A stretch of DNA of 64,000 nucleotides from Pseudomonadota bacterium (GCA_021826225.1 JAKBAV010000004.1:1-64000), one strand, 5' to 3'; positions 1 to 9,063 are shown, counted from the first letter of the stretch. Notes: generated from the sequence alone by a model not told the origin. Translations and numbers: made by a program.

Positions 1-493
1 GGGCTTTTGCTTCCTCGGTGGCATAATCGTAGAGTGCCTTGCCGCTCATGCCGGTGCCTTGCCATTTTTTGCGTACGGTGTGGAACAGCGCCTTGGCATC
101 CGCCGCGCATTTTTCCATGCCGGCATCGGCGCCGGTGGTAAACGTATCGCCGCCATCGCCTTCGGTTTCGCCCCATACCGGGCCGATATCGATGAAGAAT
201 ATATCGGTCTCGCCCAGCACGATGCCAGGGTCGGATTCGGCGCCGAAGGTTTTAAGCGTGTTCGTGCCGAAGCGCACATAAACATCATGCCAGCCGCGGA
301 TCATATCCTCTCCCGCGAGCAGATCGCGCGCCATCTGCACCGCATCCTCTTCCACCATGCCAGGGTGGCAGTTGGCGGCGATGGCGTGGATGGCGGCGCG
401 GGTTTTCGCGCGCATTTCCAGCATGGTTTCCTGCACGAAAGCCGGGCCTACAGCCTCCAGAACAATCTGTTTCTTGTCCAAAACATCGCTCAT
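1..493 (-). CDS. M24-family metallopeptidase (Xaa-Pro peptidase-like), 3' end outside window
   Basis: The reading frame stays open from ATG at 493 to the window edge, so only about the first 164 residues are visible. An AGGAG motif lies just upstream of the ATG. Residues DIGP followed after several residues by GGDTF resemble the first metal-binding Asp pair of the pita-bread (M24) fold, which includes aminopeptidase P and creatinase. The gene is last in a three-gene operon: permease (2246), ferredoxin (853), then this gene 18 bp after the ferredoxin stop. That context suggests hydrolysis of an imported peptide or amino-acid derivative. The substrate cannot be told from sequence, and the remaining metal ligands lie outside the window. 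Confidence 0.75.
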   Translation of the reverse strand, partial: MSDVLDKKQIVLEAVGPAFVQETMLEMRAKTRAAIHAIAANCHPGMVEEDAVQMARDLLAGEDMIRGWHDVYVRFGTNTLKTFGAESDPGIVLGETDIFFIDIGPVWGETEGDGGDTFTTGADAGMEKCAADAKALFHTVRKKWQGTGMSGKALYDYATEEAKA

Positions 494-511
494 ATCGTAA
501 TCTCCTTGAGG

Positions 512-853
512 TTAGGTCCTGACGGTCAACGGCACGGCCCTCAGGCGCAGCCCATCGAGCGTTTCATCGAGTTTGATCTGGCAGCCCAGCCGGTGCGTTG
601 TGACACCCGGTGACAGATAGTTGAGCAGCCTTGCTTCATTCTTCTCCGGCGGCGGCAGGAGGTCTAAAAACTCAGGTGCCACGTCCACCCGGCAGGCGCC
701 GCATATGCCGCGGCCCTTGCATACCGTTTGCAGTTTTGCACCCAACCTCTGGCACGCCGCCAGAATGCTTTCGCCGGGCGTGGCGGCAACCGCCACGCCA
801 TCGATGACGAACGTGATGGAATCCAACACGTCCCCGGCGCAAAAATCAGGCAT
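512..853 (-). CDS. [2Fe-2S] ferredoxin
   Basis: This 113-residue protein has cysteines at residues 45, 51, 54 and 91. The C-x5-C-x2-C plus distal C spacing is that of adrenodoxin-like [2Fe-2S] ferredoxins. The start is taken as the ATG at 853 because it overlaps the permease stop (ATGCCTGA), which suggests translational coupling; a longer frame to 913 would run deep into the permease gene. It should be a soluble electron carrier, but no partner oxygenase or reductase lies in the visible part of the operon. A ferredoxin between a permease and an M24 peptidase is an unusual arrangement. The partner may lie beyond the left edge. Confidence 0.85.
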   Translation of the reverse strand: MPDFCAGDVLDSITFVIDGVAVAATPGESILAACQRLGAKLQTVCKGRGICGACRVDVAPEFLDLLPPPEKNEARLLNYLSPGVTTHRLGCQIKLDETLDGLRLRAVPLTVRT

Positions 854-2246
854 CCTGTGCCAGTTCCGGGAAGCCACGGCTGGCGATGACGATCTGGTGG
901 TTGCGGAATGCAATCCAGGCGCCGCCCAGGGCGAAATAGATCAGGAAGGCGTAAGGGAAATATAGCACCGGCGCAGACGGCACGGGGTAGAAGCTGCCGA
1001 TGGTGGGGACCAGCAGCAGCACCAGAGACGCCGCGGCCAGTATCCAATGTCCGGGCTTCGCCTGGCCCAGCGATTTCACGTAGAGCGGCGCGGCGAAGGA
1101 GATGAGGGCATAGGCGGTGATGAAGCCAAGTGCCGCCAGCGTCCCGGCATCGTTGAACTCATCGCCCACAACCATGCCGCCGGCCAGCACGAAGGCCGTC
1201 GGCAGGCCGAAGGACAGCGCGCCCATGATGAGCACCGCGATATGCGGGGTCTCGTTGATATAATGCGAATCCGCGGTGAATTTAGGGAACAGACCCTGCT
1301 GGCCCATGATGTAGATCACCCGCGCCCCGGCATTGAGGCAGGACAGGTTGAGGGCGAAGAAGCTCACCATGGCGCCGGCCGAAATCGGGATCGCCAACCA
1401 CGGCATATGCACGAGCCCGGCGATCGTATTCAGCGGTGCGGAGAGCTGATCGAGCGTCGGCGTGGTGCCCTTGGTCGCCATCACCTCCACATAGGTGACG
1501 AAGACGAAGAACACGCCGGCGATGATCAGGCTGACGATCACCGACCAGGGGATCGCCTTCAGCGGATTGCGCGCTTCATCGCCAAACGCTGTCGCGGATT
1601 CGAAACCGACCAGCGAGAACACCGCCACCACGACGCCAAGGCCGAGCGTGCTGATGTTCAGGCTCGGCAGGGCAAACTGCGAGGTGTCCACCGCGAAGCC
1701 ATGGAAGGCGAGCGCGATGACGCAAAGCACGGTGATGAAGGCCATGGAAACCGCCTCCAGCACCAGCATCAGCTTCGCCGAAAGTGCCACATTTTTGTAG
1801 GCGAGCGTGCCGGAGATGGCGATGCAGACGACAAACAGCAGCACAGTAGGGCATTTGATGCCGACCATGCCGAGCAGGGTCTGCGCGAAAATGGTGAAGC
1901 CGGTGAGACCGGCGACAGAAATGCCGAGATAGGACCAGATGAGCGCCCAGCCGCCGAGGCCGCCCACGACATTGCCAAGCCCCTTACAGATATACTGGTA
2001 CATCGAGCCCGACCCGGCGAAGCGCGAGGCGAACTGATTGAGGTTGAACGCCACGAACAGCAGCATCACCGTGCCGAGTGCGTAGGAGAGCCAGCTCCAC
2101 GCACCCGTGGTGCCGTACATCAGCGGCACGATCAGCGCCGCCGTCATGGTCGGCGAGATCAGGGCGATGTTCTGGGCCAGCAATTCCAGCGGGCCGAGGG
2201 CATCTTTTTTCAAGGCCTTCACAGGCATAATCGGCGGAGCGGTCAT
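846..2246 (-). CDS. APC-superfamily amino acid permease
   Basis: A 466-residue protein of about twelve hydrophobic segments. Its N-terminus (GPLELLAQNIALISPTMT) and the central VFSLVGFESATAFGDEARNP stretch are typical of amino acid/polyamine/organocation transporters in the inner membrane. AAGGA precedes the ATG. It heads the minus-strand operon with ferredoxin and M24 peptidase and is divergent from a MocR-type regulator at 2412. Uptake of an amino acid or amine whose breakdown is controlled by that regulator is a reasonable inference; the substrate is unknown. Confidence 0.9.
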   Translation of the reverse strand: MTAPPIMPVKALKKDALGPLELLAQNIALISPTMTAALIVPLMYGTTGAWSWLSYALGTVMLLFVAFNLNQFASRFAGSGSMYQYICKGLGNVVGGLGGWALIWSYLGISVAGLTGFTIFAQTLLGMVGIKCPTVLLFVVCIAISGTLAYKNVALSAKLMLVLEAVSMAFITVLCVIALAFHGFAVDTSQFALPSLNISTLGLGVVVAVFSLVGFESATAFGDEARNPLKAIPWSVIVSLIIAGVFFVFVTYVEVMATKGTTPTLDQLSAPLNTIAGLVHMPWLAIPISAGAMVSFFALNLSCLNAGARVIYIMGQQGLFPKFTADSHYINETPHIAVLIMGALSFGLPTAFVLAGGMVVGDEFNDAGTLAALGFITAYALISFAAPLYVKSLGQAKPGHWILAAASLVLLLVPTIGSFYPVPSAPVLYFPYAFLIYFALGGAWIAFRNHQIVIASRGFPELAQDA

Positions 2247-2359
2247 CGCGCGGTCCTTCTCGTCCGTGCCGTTGGTTGCGGCGGGTTGGAGGTGAGATGA
2301 CCGTGTGGGGGCGTGGAAACTCTTCTTATTGGACCGAGATTATGCCAGAACAGGGTTAG

Positions 2360-2395
2360 CTGGAACCTCCAGTTTTATAATTCACACTGGTCCAG
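2360..2395. promoter_or_regulatory. Possible MocR operator in the divergent promoter region
   Basis: The 165-bp gap between the permease and the MocR-type gene holds two adjacent short palindromes: CTGGAACCTCCAG at 2360-2372 and CTGGTCCAG at 2387-2395. Paired CTGG/CCAG elements between a regulator and its divergent target fit an operator. This is inferred from position and symmetry only. Confidence 0.35.
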
Positions 2396-2411
2396 ATGGA
2401 GGGCTGACGAA

Positions 2412-3869
2412 ATGCTGCGGCCATGGGATCTGCGTATCACACTCGACCGCGAGGCGGCACAGCCCGCCTATCTGCAAATCGCCCATGCCATCATGGATGG
2501 CATCAAGCGCGGCCGGCTGGCGCCCGGCAGCGCCCTGCCGGGCACGCGCGAGCTGGCCGCGCTCGTGGCGGTGAACCGCAAGACGGTGCAGCAATGCTAT
2601 GAGGAGCTGCTGGCCCAGGGCTGGCTCACCGCGGAGCCGAAACGCGGCACCTTCGTCTCGGCGGCGCTGCCGGTGGTCGAGGAGGTGCAGGCGCCGCCCG
2701 CCCTCGCCCCCGCCGCCGCCGGGTTCAGCCTGCGCCGCGCCGCGCCCAACCTGCCCTACGCCGCCCCGGCACGCGGCGCGCTGGTGTTTGATGACGGCGC
2801 ACCCGATACTAGGCTGATGCCCGCCCCGCTGGTTGCCCGCGCCTGGCGCCGCGCCCTGCTGGAAGCCTCGCACCGCAACCTGCTCGGCTATGGCGACCCG
2901 CGCGGCCTGTTACGCCTGCGCGAGGCCGTGGCCGGCATGCTGAACAGCGATCGCGGCCTGAACGTGACGGCGGAAAACATCTGCATCACGCGCGGCAGCC
3001 AGATGGCCATCTACCTCGCCTCGCGCCTGCTCGTGCACCCCGGCGATCACGCCGCCATCGAGGCGCTGAGCTACCCCCCGGCGCGCGCGGCATTTTCCGC
3101 CGCGGGCGCCGCCATCGTCGCGGTCGGGCTCGATGAACAGGGCCTGTGCATCGACGAGCTGGAAGCCGCGTGCCGGGCCACGAAAATCCGCGCCGTGTAC
3201 GTTACGCCGCATCACCAGTTTCCCACCACCGTCACCCTGCCGCCGGACCGCCGGATAAAGCTTCTGGCGCTCGCGGAGGAGTATAAATTCGTCATCGTCG
3301 AGGATGATTACGACCATGAATTTCATTTCGCGCACCGTCCGGTACTGCCGCTGGCCAGCGCGCAGAACTGGGAGCGGCTGCTCTATATCGGATCGCTCTC
3401 GAAGCTGCTCTCGCCGTCCTTGCGTATCGGCTATCTCGTCGGGGCGGCGGATGTCATCGCGCGCGCCGGGGCGGAGATCATGATGATCGATCGCCAGGGC
3501 GACCCGGCGACAGAGGCCGCCGCCGCCGGGCTGATGCGCGATGGCGTGCTGAAAAGCCATACCCGCAAGGTGCTGCGGCATTACGAGGCACGCCGCACCT
3601 GCCTGGCCGAAGCCTTGCGGACCGGGCTTGGCGCAAGCGCCAGCTTTGCCGTGCCGCAAGGCGGGCTGGCGCTGTGGGTGAATTTCGCGCCCGGCACCCG
3701 GCTTGCGCCGGCCGCGCTGGCCGCCCGGAAAATCGGCGTCACCCCGGGCCTGGCTTTCGCCACAAACGGGCACCGCACCAACGGCGCCCGGCTCGGCTTC
3801 GGCAGCATGAACGAGGCGGAGCTGCGCGAGGCCGTATCCCGCCTGGCGGCGGCGCTGGCGGCCGGCTGA
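2412..3869 (+). CDS. MocR-type GntR regulator with aminotransferase domain
   Basis: The 485-residue protein starts with a GntR winged helix (about residues 10-80, including PAYLQIAHAIMDGIKRGRL and LPGTRELAALVAVNRKTV). It continues with a fold-type I PLP-binding domain. The VEDDYDHEF motif and SLSKLLSPSLRIGY, whose lysine should bind PLP, are both present. The ATG at 2412 is preferred to the upstream start at 2313 because GGAGGG precedes it and the domain begins immediately afterwards. Known MocR proteins (PdxR, GabR, TauR) sense PLP adducts and control nearby transport or amine catabolism genes. The divergent permease operon is the likely target. Confidence 0.92.
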   Translation: MLRPWDLRITLDREAAQPAYLQIAHAIMDGIKRGRLAPGSALPGTRELAALVAVNRKTVQQCYEELLAQGWLTAEPKRGTFVSAALPVVEEVQAPPALAPAAAGFSLRRAAPNLPYAAPARGALVFDDGAPDTRLMPAPLVARAWRRALLEASHRNLLGYGDPRGLLRLREAVAGMLNSDRGLNVTAENICITRGSQMAIYLASRLLVHPGDHAAIEALSYPPARAAFSAAGAAIVAVGLDEQGLCIDELEAACRATKIRAVYVTPHHQFPTTVTLPPDRRIKLLALAEEYKFVIVEDDYDHEFHFAHRPVLPLASAQNWERLLYIGSLSKLLSPSLRIGYLVGAADVIARAGAEIMMIDRQGDPATEAAAAGLMRDGVLKSHTRKVLRHYEARRTCLAEALRTGLGASASFAVPQGGLALWVNFAPGTRLAPAALAARKIGVTPGLAFATNGHRTNGARLGFGSMNEAELREAVSRLAAALAAG

Positions 3870-3872
3870 AGC

Positions 3873-4175
3873 TTACCGGCGGCCCCAGCCCCAGCGGCGG
3901 CCACCGCCCCCCCAGCGCCCGCCGGTAAACACGCGCAGGACAACCAGCAGCACAATGGCCCCGGCGGTCGCGCTGAGCACGAGGCTGACAATCCCCACCC
4001 CGAGGTGAATATGCAGCCGCGGCAGCATCCAGTCGCCGATTAACGCGCCGAGCACACCGACGATCAGATCGCCAACCAGGCCAAATCCGCCGCCATCGAC
4101 GATCTTGCCGGCGAGAAACCCGGCAACGATGCCGACCAGTATGATAACAAGCAGACTCTCATTGGATAAATACAT
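3873..4175 (-). CDS. GlsB/YeaQ/YmgE-family stress membrane protein
   Basis: A 100-residue protein with three hydrophobic segments and the family pattern of glycine-rich helices (GIVAGFLAGKIVDGGG, LIVGVLGALIGDWMLP). It ends in a Gly/Arg/Trp-rich tail (about residues 86-100) that is longer than usual. The family is known as transglycosylase-associated or general-stress membrane proteins; its molecular role is not settled. The gene is convergent with the MocR gene, with only 3 bp between the stops, and stands alone. Confidence 0.85.
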   Translation of the reverse strand: MYLSNESLLVIILVGIVAGFLAGKIVDGGGFGLVGDLIVGVLGALIGDWMLPRLHIHLGVGIVSLVLSATAGAIVLLVVLRVFTGGRWGGGGRRWGWGRR

Positions 4176-4226
4176 AACATTCTTTCAGCCCGGACGGGCA
4201 GCTTAACTGGGTGGGCGCGGGCGGGC

Positions 4227-5102
4227 TCAGAATTTATAGATCGCCGACAACGAGACCACACCCTCATACGGGCTGGCGGTGATCGGGCTGTCGGCGGCGC
4301 TGCCGAGCAGCCGGTCGAAGGCGGCGCTCACATTGAGGATGGCGTGCGGCGTTACGAAATAATCCGCATCGAGCCCGAGCCCGGCGGATTTGAAGCCGCC
4401 CTTGGCCTTGTAATAGTGGTAACGCGAGCTGGCCGCCTGATTATGGCTGACGCCGAAATAGGTGTTCATGTACCGCGTATCCGCCAGGGTGACGGTGGGG
4501 CCCAGAAACCAGGCGAATTTCGCCGAGCTGCCGGGCATCGGCAGATACGCCCCGATATCGCCGACATAGCCGAACGAGGCACCGAACTGCTTGCGGATAT
4601 CCACCCGGATGGTGAGGGGAAAGCTCTCGGTCAGCACCGTGGTCGCGAAGAATTTGAGCTCCGGTGCCGGGTGGATGGTGCCGAGCCCGTTCAGCGCCGC
4701 GCCATCGACATGCGGCGAGCGGCCCATATCGAAGGTGATGGCGGCGCCGACGCTGATATGGCGGAAGCTGAACAGATTGGCGCCGATCCCTTCGCCACTG
4801 GAGATAAACGCGATGTCCTTGTAACGCACATCGATGGCCGGGCCGCCTTGCACCTTATAAACGCCGAGCCCGTCCGCCGCCGGGCCGAACTGCGTGCCGA
4901 GGCCAAGCTCGACCTGCCAGGTGGGAATTTTGGGCTCGAACAGGCGCTGGAGCTGGATGCCGGAGGAGTATTGCCATTCCGCGAGGGGCGAGGGCGTCTG
5001 CGCCATGGCGGGGCGGATCATCGTCATCATGAGGAGCGCCGCGCCGAGGAAAAACCAGCCGCGTCCGGCGCGGTTCCGCAAGGTGATAAAATGCCTGCCC
5101 AT
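4227..5102 (-). CDS. MipA/OmpV-family outer-membrane protein
   Basis: The 291-residue product begins with a signal peptide that ends at AMAQ near residue 35. The rest alternates polar and hydrophobic residues like an outer-membrane beta-barrel and ends in a terminal phenylalanine (SAIYKF). The GIGANLF, SYNYHY-like and tail features match the MipA/OmpV family (MltA-interacting scaffolding proteins and porin-like relatives). The ATG at 5102, with GGAG about 7 bp upstream, is preferred over the longer frame to 5360, which adds low-complexity residues ahead of the signal peptide. It appears monocistronic. Confidence 0.85.
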   Translation of the reverse strand: MGRHFITLRNRAGRGWFFLGAALLMMTMIRPAMAQTPSPLAEWQYSSGIQLQRLFEPKIPTWQVELGLGTQFGPAADGLGVYKVQGGPAIDVRYKDIAFISSGEGIGANLFSFRHISVGAAITFDMGRSPHVDGAALNGLGTIHPAPELKFFATTVLTESFPLTIRVDIRKQFGASFGYVGDIGAYLPMPGSSAKFAWFLGPTVTLADTRYMNTYFGVSHNQAASSRYHYYKAKGGFKSAGLGLDADYFVTPHAILNVSAAFDRLLGSAADSPITASPYEGVVSLSAIYKF

Positions 5103-5226
5103 AAGTCTCCGCCTTGTAATTTCTATGCAACAGAAATGGGCCCGGATCGCATCAGCACAATAACGGAAACGCTGAAATTTTTGTTGCGGATTTGTCACAC
5201 AGGCGGGGCGCCCGCGCCTGCGTGAC

Positions 5227-6171
5227 CTAAACCTCGGTAAGCCGGTTCTGCGCCTGGCTGATGAAGCTGCCCGGCGGCACGCTTTGCGTGAGCCAGACAT
5301 TGCCGCCAATGGTCGAGCCCCGCCCCACGGTGATGCGCCCCAGCACGGTGGCGCCGGCATAGATCACGACATGATCCTCGATGATCGGATGGCGCGGCTC
5401 GCCCTTGATGAGCACGCCGTTTTCATCCTCGGTGAAGCGCTTCGCCCCCAGCGTGACATGCTGATAGAGCCGCACGTTCTCGCCTATGATGGCGGTTTGG
5501 CCAATGACGACGCCAGTCCCGTGATCGATGAAGAAGCGCGGGCCGATCTGCGCCTGGGGGTGGATGTCGATGCCGGTTTCCGCCTGGCTGATGCTGGCGA
5601 GCAGCCGGGCGACCAGCGGCGCGCCGAGCCCGTGCAGCACATGGGCGAGCCGGTGATGAATGATGGCGCGCATGCCGGGATAGGCGATCAGCACCTCGGC
5701 GATCGAGCTGGCGGCGGGGTCGCCCTGATAGGCGGCGGTGAGGTCATCGGCGAGCAGGCCGCGCAATTCCGGCAGCTGGGCGGCGAAACCTCGCACGATG
5801 ATGGCCGCATGTGCCGCGGCCGGCAGGTCGTTCTGGCCGGGCGGCAGGAAAAGCAGGTCGCGGCGGACCTGCTCGGCCAGCGCCGTGAGCACCTGCGCCA
5901 GCGTATGGCCGACGAAATAGTCGATGGTCTCGTCGGTGAGGTCGGGGCAGCCGTAATGGCTGGGGAACAGAGCGGCCATAAGCCCGTCGCGGATTTTCTC
6001 CAGCGCGGCGCGGGAAGGCAGCTCGCGCAGCAGGCCGCGATGGCGGATTTTATGCGTGACCTCGCGCGAGAGCCGCAGCCCGGCGACCACATCGGCCAGT
6101 TCCGCCTGCGTGCTGAGCCCCGCCGGACCCGGGCCGGGCTTTTGCCTGTTGCCGCCTGTGATGCTGCCCAT
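5227..6171 (-). CDS. cysE: Serine O-acetyltransferase
   Basis: This 314-residue protein has the N-terminal helical domain of EpsC/CysE-type serine acetyltransferases. It is followed by a left-handed beta-helix of hexapeptide repeats with the signature GIDIHPQAQIG, FIDHGTGVVIGQTA and IYAGATVLG. It transfers acetyl from acetyl-CoA to L-serine, making O-acetylserine for cysteine synthesis. The gene is divergent from the sulfite reductase gene at 6502, and cysK lies at 10541, so this is a loose sulfur assimilation locus. Confidence 0.92.
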   Translation of the reverse strand: MGSITGGNRQKPGPGPAGLSTQAELADVVAGLRLSREVTHKIRHRGLLRELPSRAALEKIRDGLMAALFPSHYGCPDLTDETIDYFVGHTLAQVLTALAEQVRRDLLFLPPGQNDLPAAAHAAIIVRGFAAQLPELRGLLADDLTAAYQGDPAASSIAEVLIAYPGMRAIIHHRLAHVLHGLGAPLVARLLASISQAETGIDIHPQAQIGPRFFIDHGTGVVIGQTAIIGENVRLYQHVTLGAKRFTEDENGVLIKGEPRHPIIEDHVVIYAGATVLGRITVGRGSTIGGNVWLTQSVPPGSFISQAQNRLTEV

Positions 6172-6501
6172 GATACTGTCGCGCCTTGCGTGCTGTGGTG
6201 CCGTGAAGCTTTAGCCGGAAAGCTAGGCATGGCGGCATGCAATGTAAATGCGGGCGCGGGCAGCCCCGGGCACGGGTGCCAGGCAGGCGGGCGCGCGGGC
6301 ATGGAAAGAACCCGCGCGCGTATACGTCTGAATGGGGTATTATTCTATAAATTGTACTTTAACAGGATAAACATCCCGATTTAAGCCGTAAACCTATCCA
6401 TTAAAAAAAACAATCCTATAATGCGTTTCCCGGCCTGGACGCGGCCGGAAATTGCTTTATCTGGCGTCCGGGTTTTGAGTGTAGGAAAGCGGCGGGTAAA
6501 A
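6172..6501. promoter_or_regulatory. Divergent promoter region between cysE and the sulfite reductase gene
   Basis: A 330-bp gap without a gene. The right-hand 170 bp is AT-rich against a GC-rich background. It contains a perfect TATAAT at 6417-6422, reading toward the sulfite reductase gene, with only a weak -35 match upstream. The in-frame ATG at 6421 falls inside this hexamer, which supports translation from 6502. No riboswitch or clear operator was recognised. Confidence 0.5.
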
Positions 6502-8493
6502 ATGTCCTTGCATGTGATTACGGCCAACCGGCTGCGTGACGGCGTTTCCGTCTGGTTCGCCGGGGCGAATAACTGGGCCGAGCGGGTCGGTGAGGCTGCT
6601 TCCTATGAGGATGACGCGCTGGAGGCAGCCCTCCAGGACGCGCAGCCGGCGGATGCGGCGCAGCATGTGGTGGATGTGCGGGCGGTGCCCGCCGCGCGCG
6701 GCGTGAATGGGCTGTACCCCACGGAATACCGCGAGAAAATCCGCGCCGAGGGGCCGAGCGTGCGGGCGGATCTGCCCGCCGGGATCTGGCGCGATGGCGC
6801 GGCATTGCCGCCCCTGCCCGTATCGGGCGATCGCTCCCCTCATGCCGGGATCTACCGCTACGATGATTACGACCGCGATTTTCTGCGCCAGCGCGCAAGG
6901 GAATTCGGCGACAAGGTGGCGCGGCGCCAGGCGGGCGAGCTTTCCGAGGAGGAATTCCTGCCGCTGCGGCTGATGAACGGGCTGTATCTGCAATTGCACG
7001 CCTATATGCTGCGCATCGCCATTCCTTACGGCGTGCTGAGCGCCACGCAGATGCGCCAACTCGCCTATGTGGCGCGGCATTACGACCGCGGCTACGGGCA
7101 TTTCACGACGCGCCAGAACATCCAGTTCAACTGGCTGCGGCTGGAGGATGCCCCGGCCGTGCTGGCGGCGCTGGCGGAAGCCGATCTGCATGGCATCCAG
7201 ACCAGCGGCAACTGCATCCGCAACGTAACCACCGATGAATATGCCGGCGCCGCGGCGGATGAGGTGGTGGACCCGCGCCTCTATGCCGAAATTCTGCGGC
7301 AATGGTCCACGGATCACCCTGAATTCACCTATCTGCCGCGCAAGTTCAAAATCGCCATCACCGGCGCGCCGCATGACCGCGCCGCCGTGCGGGTGCATGA
7401 TATCGGCATCGAGGTGCATCGCAACGCGGCGGGCGCGCCGGTATTCCGCGTGTTCGCCGGTGGCGGGCTGGGGCGCACGCCCTATGTCGCGATCAAGCTG
7501 CGCGACGAGGTGCCGCTGCGGGAATTGCTGCGGTATAATGAGGCGATCCTGCGCGTGTATAACGCGCTCGGCCGGCGCGACAATAAATTCAAGGCCCGCA
7601 TCAAAATCCTCATCCGCGAGATGAAGCCGGAAGCCTTCATCCAGATGGTGGAGGATGAATATGCCGCCCTGCCACCGGATTACTGCGTGGTGACGCAGGA
7701 GATCGTGGATGCCGTCGCGGCGCGCTTCCCGCTGCCCGCCTTCACCCGGGAGGATACCGGCGGGCTCGCCCGTGCCATGGCGGAAGATGCCGCGTTGCGC
7801 GCCTGGGTGAAGCAGAACACCCATGCGCATCGCGCGCCGGGTTATGTATCCGTGGCGATTTCGCTGAAGCCCGTGGGCGGCATTCCGGGTGATGCCAGCG
7901 CCGATGAGATGGAGACCGCCGCCGCGCTGGCCGATAAATACTCATCCGGCGAGCTGCGCGTGAGCCATGTGCAGAATCTGGTGCTGCCGCATGTCGCCAA
8001 GGACGACGTGCCGGCGCTGTTCGCCGCCCTGGTGCAGGCCGGGCTCGCCACCGCCAATGTTGGGCTGGTGACCGATATCATCGCCTGCCCGGGCATGGAT
8101 TACTGCGCCCTGGCGACGGCGCGCTCCATTCCCGTATCGCAACGCATCGCCGAGCGCCTGGCGCCGCGCGAGCATGAGATCGGTACGCTGCACATCAATA
8201 TTTCCGGCTGCATCAATGCCTGCGGGCATCACCATGTCGGCCATATCGGGCTGCTCGGCGTCGATAAAAATGGTGAGGAAGTCTACCAGATCACGCTCGG
8301 CGGCGCGGCCGACGAGAAGGCCGCGATCGGCGGGATCATCGGGCCGGCGGTGCCGACCGCGAAAGTGCCGGACGCCATCGCGGCGATCGTCGATGCGTAT
8401 CTCGGCATCCGCCAGGAGGGCGAGCGGTTCATCGACACCTACCGCCGCCTGGGCAACAAGCCGTTCAAGGAGGCTGTCTATGCCACTCATTGA
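6502..8493 (+). CDS. cysI: DUF2849-sulfite/nitrite reductase fusion (siroheme protein)
   Basis: The first ~100 of 663 residues (starting MSLHVITANRLRDGVSVWF) match DUF2849, normally a small separate protein next to alphaproteobacterial sulfite reductase. The rest is a ferredoxin- or NADPH-dependent sulfite/nitrite reductase. It has two half-repeats and the [4Fe-4S]-siroheme ligands ACPGMDYCAL (C-x5-C) and SGCINACGHHHVG (C-x3-C). It should reduce sulfite to sulfide in the cytoplasm by six-electron transfer. DUF934 follows with a 14-bp overlap. The fusion is continuous in frame, with no sign of frameshift. No cysH lies between the two genes. Nitrite as substrate cannot be excluded. Confidence 0.9.
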   Translation: MSLHVITANRLRDGVSVWFAGANNWAERVGEAASYEDDALEAALQDAQPADAAQHVVDVRAVPAARGVNGLYPTEYREKIRAEGPSVRADLPAGIWRDGAALPPLPVSGDRSPHAGIYRYDDYDRDFLRQRAREFGDKVARRQAGELSEEEFLPLRLMNGLYLQLHAYMLRIAIPYGVLSATQMRQLAYVARHYDRGYGHFTTRQNIQFNWLRLEDAPAVLAALAEADLHGIQTSGNCIRNVTTDEYAGAAADEVVDPRLYAEILRQWSTDHPEFTYLPRKFKIAITGAPHDRAAVRVHDIGIEVHRNAAGAPVFRVFAGGGLGRTPYVAIKLRDEVPLRELLRYNEAILRVYNALGRRDNKFKARIKILIREMKPEAFIQMVEDEYAALPPDYCVVTQEIVDAVAARFPLPAFTREDTGGLARAMAEDAALRAWVKQNTHAHRAPGYVSVAISLKPVGGIPGDASADEMETAAALADKYSSGELRVSHVQNLVLPHVAKDDVPALFAALVQAGLATANVGLVTDIIACPGMDYCALATARSIPVSQRIAERLAPREHEIGTLHINISGCINACGHHHVGHIGLLGVDKNGEEVYQITLGGAADEKAAIGGIIGPAVPTAKVPDAIAAIVDAYLGIRQEGERFIDTYRRLGNKPFKEAVYATH

Positions 8494-8857
8494 TATCCAT
8501 GCCGCGCCCCTGGCGGAGAGCGATGCGGTTACCCTGCAATTGCCGCCGGATGCGCGGCTCGAGGACATCGCCGCGCGCCTGCCGGCGGCCGGGCGGATCG
8601 AGATCGAGTTTCCGAAATTCCGTGACGGCCGGGGCTTCACCCTGGCCCGCGCCCTGCGCGAACGCTACGGTTTCCAGGGCGATCTGCGCGCCACCGGGCA
8701 TTTCCTGCCCGACCAGTTCGGCGCGCTGAAGGCCTGCGGCTTCACCTCGTTCGTCACCCCGCCCGAGCATGTCCCGGCGCAGTTCGCCGCCGCCACCGGG
8801 CCGCGTCAGCCTGGGCAGCTGCTGCGGCGCATGGTCGACCGCGCACGCGAGGGTTGA
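8480..8857 (+). CDS. DUF934 protein, sulfite-reductase partner
   Basis: A 125-residue protein with the DUF934 core (LEDIAARL, IEFPKFRDGRGFTLARALRERYGF, TGHFLPDQFGALKACGF). DUF934 genes accompany cysI/cysH in many proteobacteria and are thought to serve in sulfite reduction, possibly in electron delivery; the exact role is unknown. AAGGAGG lies at 8467-8473 inside the end of the sulfite reductase gene and the two reading frames overlap, so translation is coupled. Confidence 0.88.
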   Translation: MPLIDIHAAPLAESDAVTLQLPPDARLEDIAARLPAAGRIEIEFPKFRDGRGFTLARALRERYGFQGDLRATGHFLPDQFGALKACGFTSFVTPPEHVPAQFAAATGPRQPGQLLRRMVDRAREG

Positions 8858-8952
8858 AAATCCGCACAGCATGCCACTTCACGCAAAACGCCCGGGCGGG
8901 CGGTAAAATCCTGCCCTCAAAGCATTCAGGTTTCGAGACAAGTGCTCCTTTG

Positions 8953-8983
8953 AGTAAACTCTCGTTTCTTTAAGTAAACTCTC
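8953..8983. repeat. Two direct repeats of AGTAAACTCTC, 20 bp apart
   Basis: AGTAAACTCTC occurs at 8953-8963 and 8973-8983, about two helical turns apart, in the 206-bp gap upstream of the Hint-domain gene. The spacing suits a dimeric DNA-binding protein on one DNA face. It could regulate the downstream gene, but no known operator was recognised. Confidence 0.4.
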
Positions 8984-9063
8984 CGTTAGGCGTTCCTTGC
9001 GGTGTTGCGGTTCATTGCCTTGCTGGTTACACTTTCACTGTCAATAGAGCTGGGAGTTTGGGA

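Noticed and set aside
1047-2300. Long plus-strand frame of 417 codons
   Set aside because: It is His/Arg/Gly/Asp-rich and antisense to the permease gene, typical of shadow frames in GC-rich DNA.
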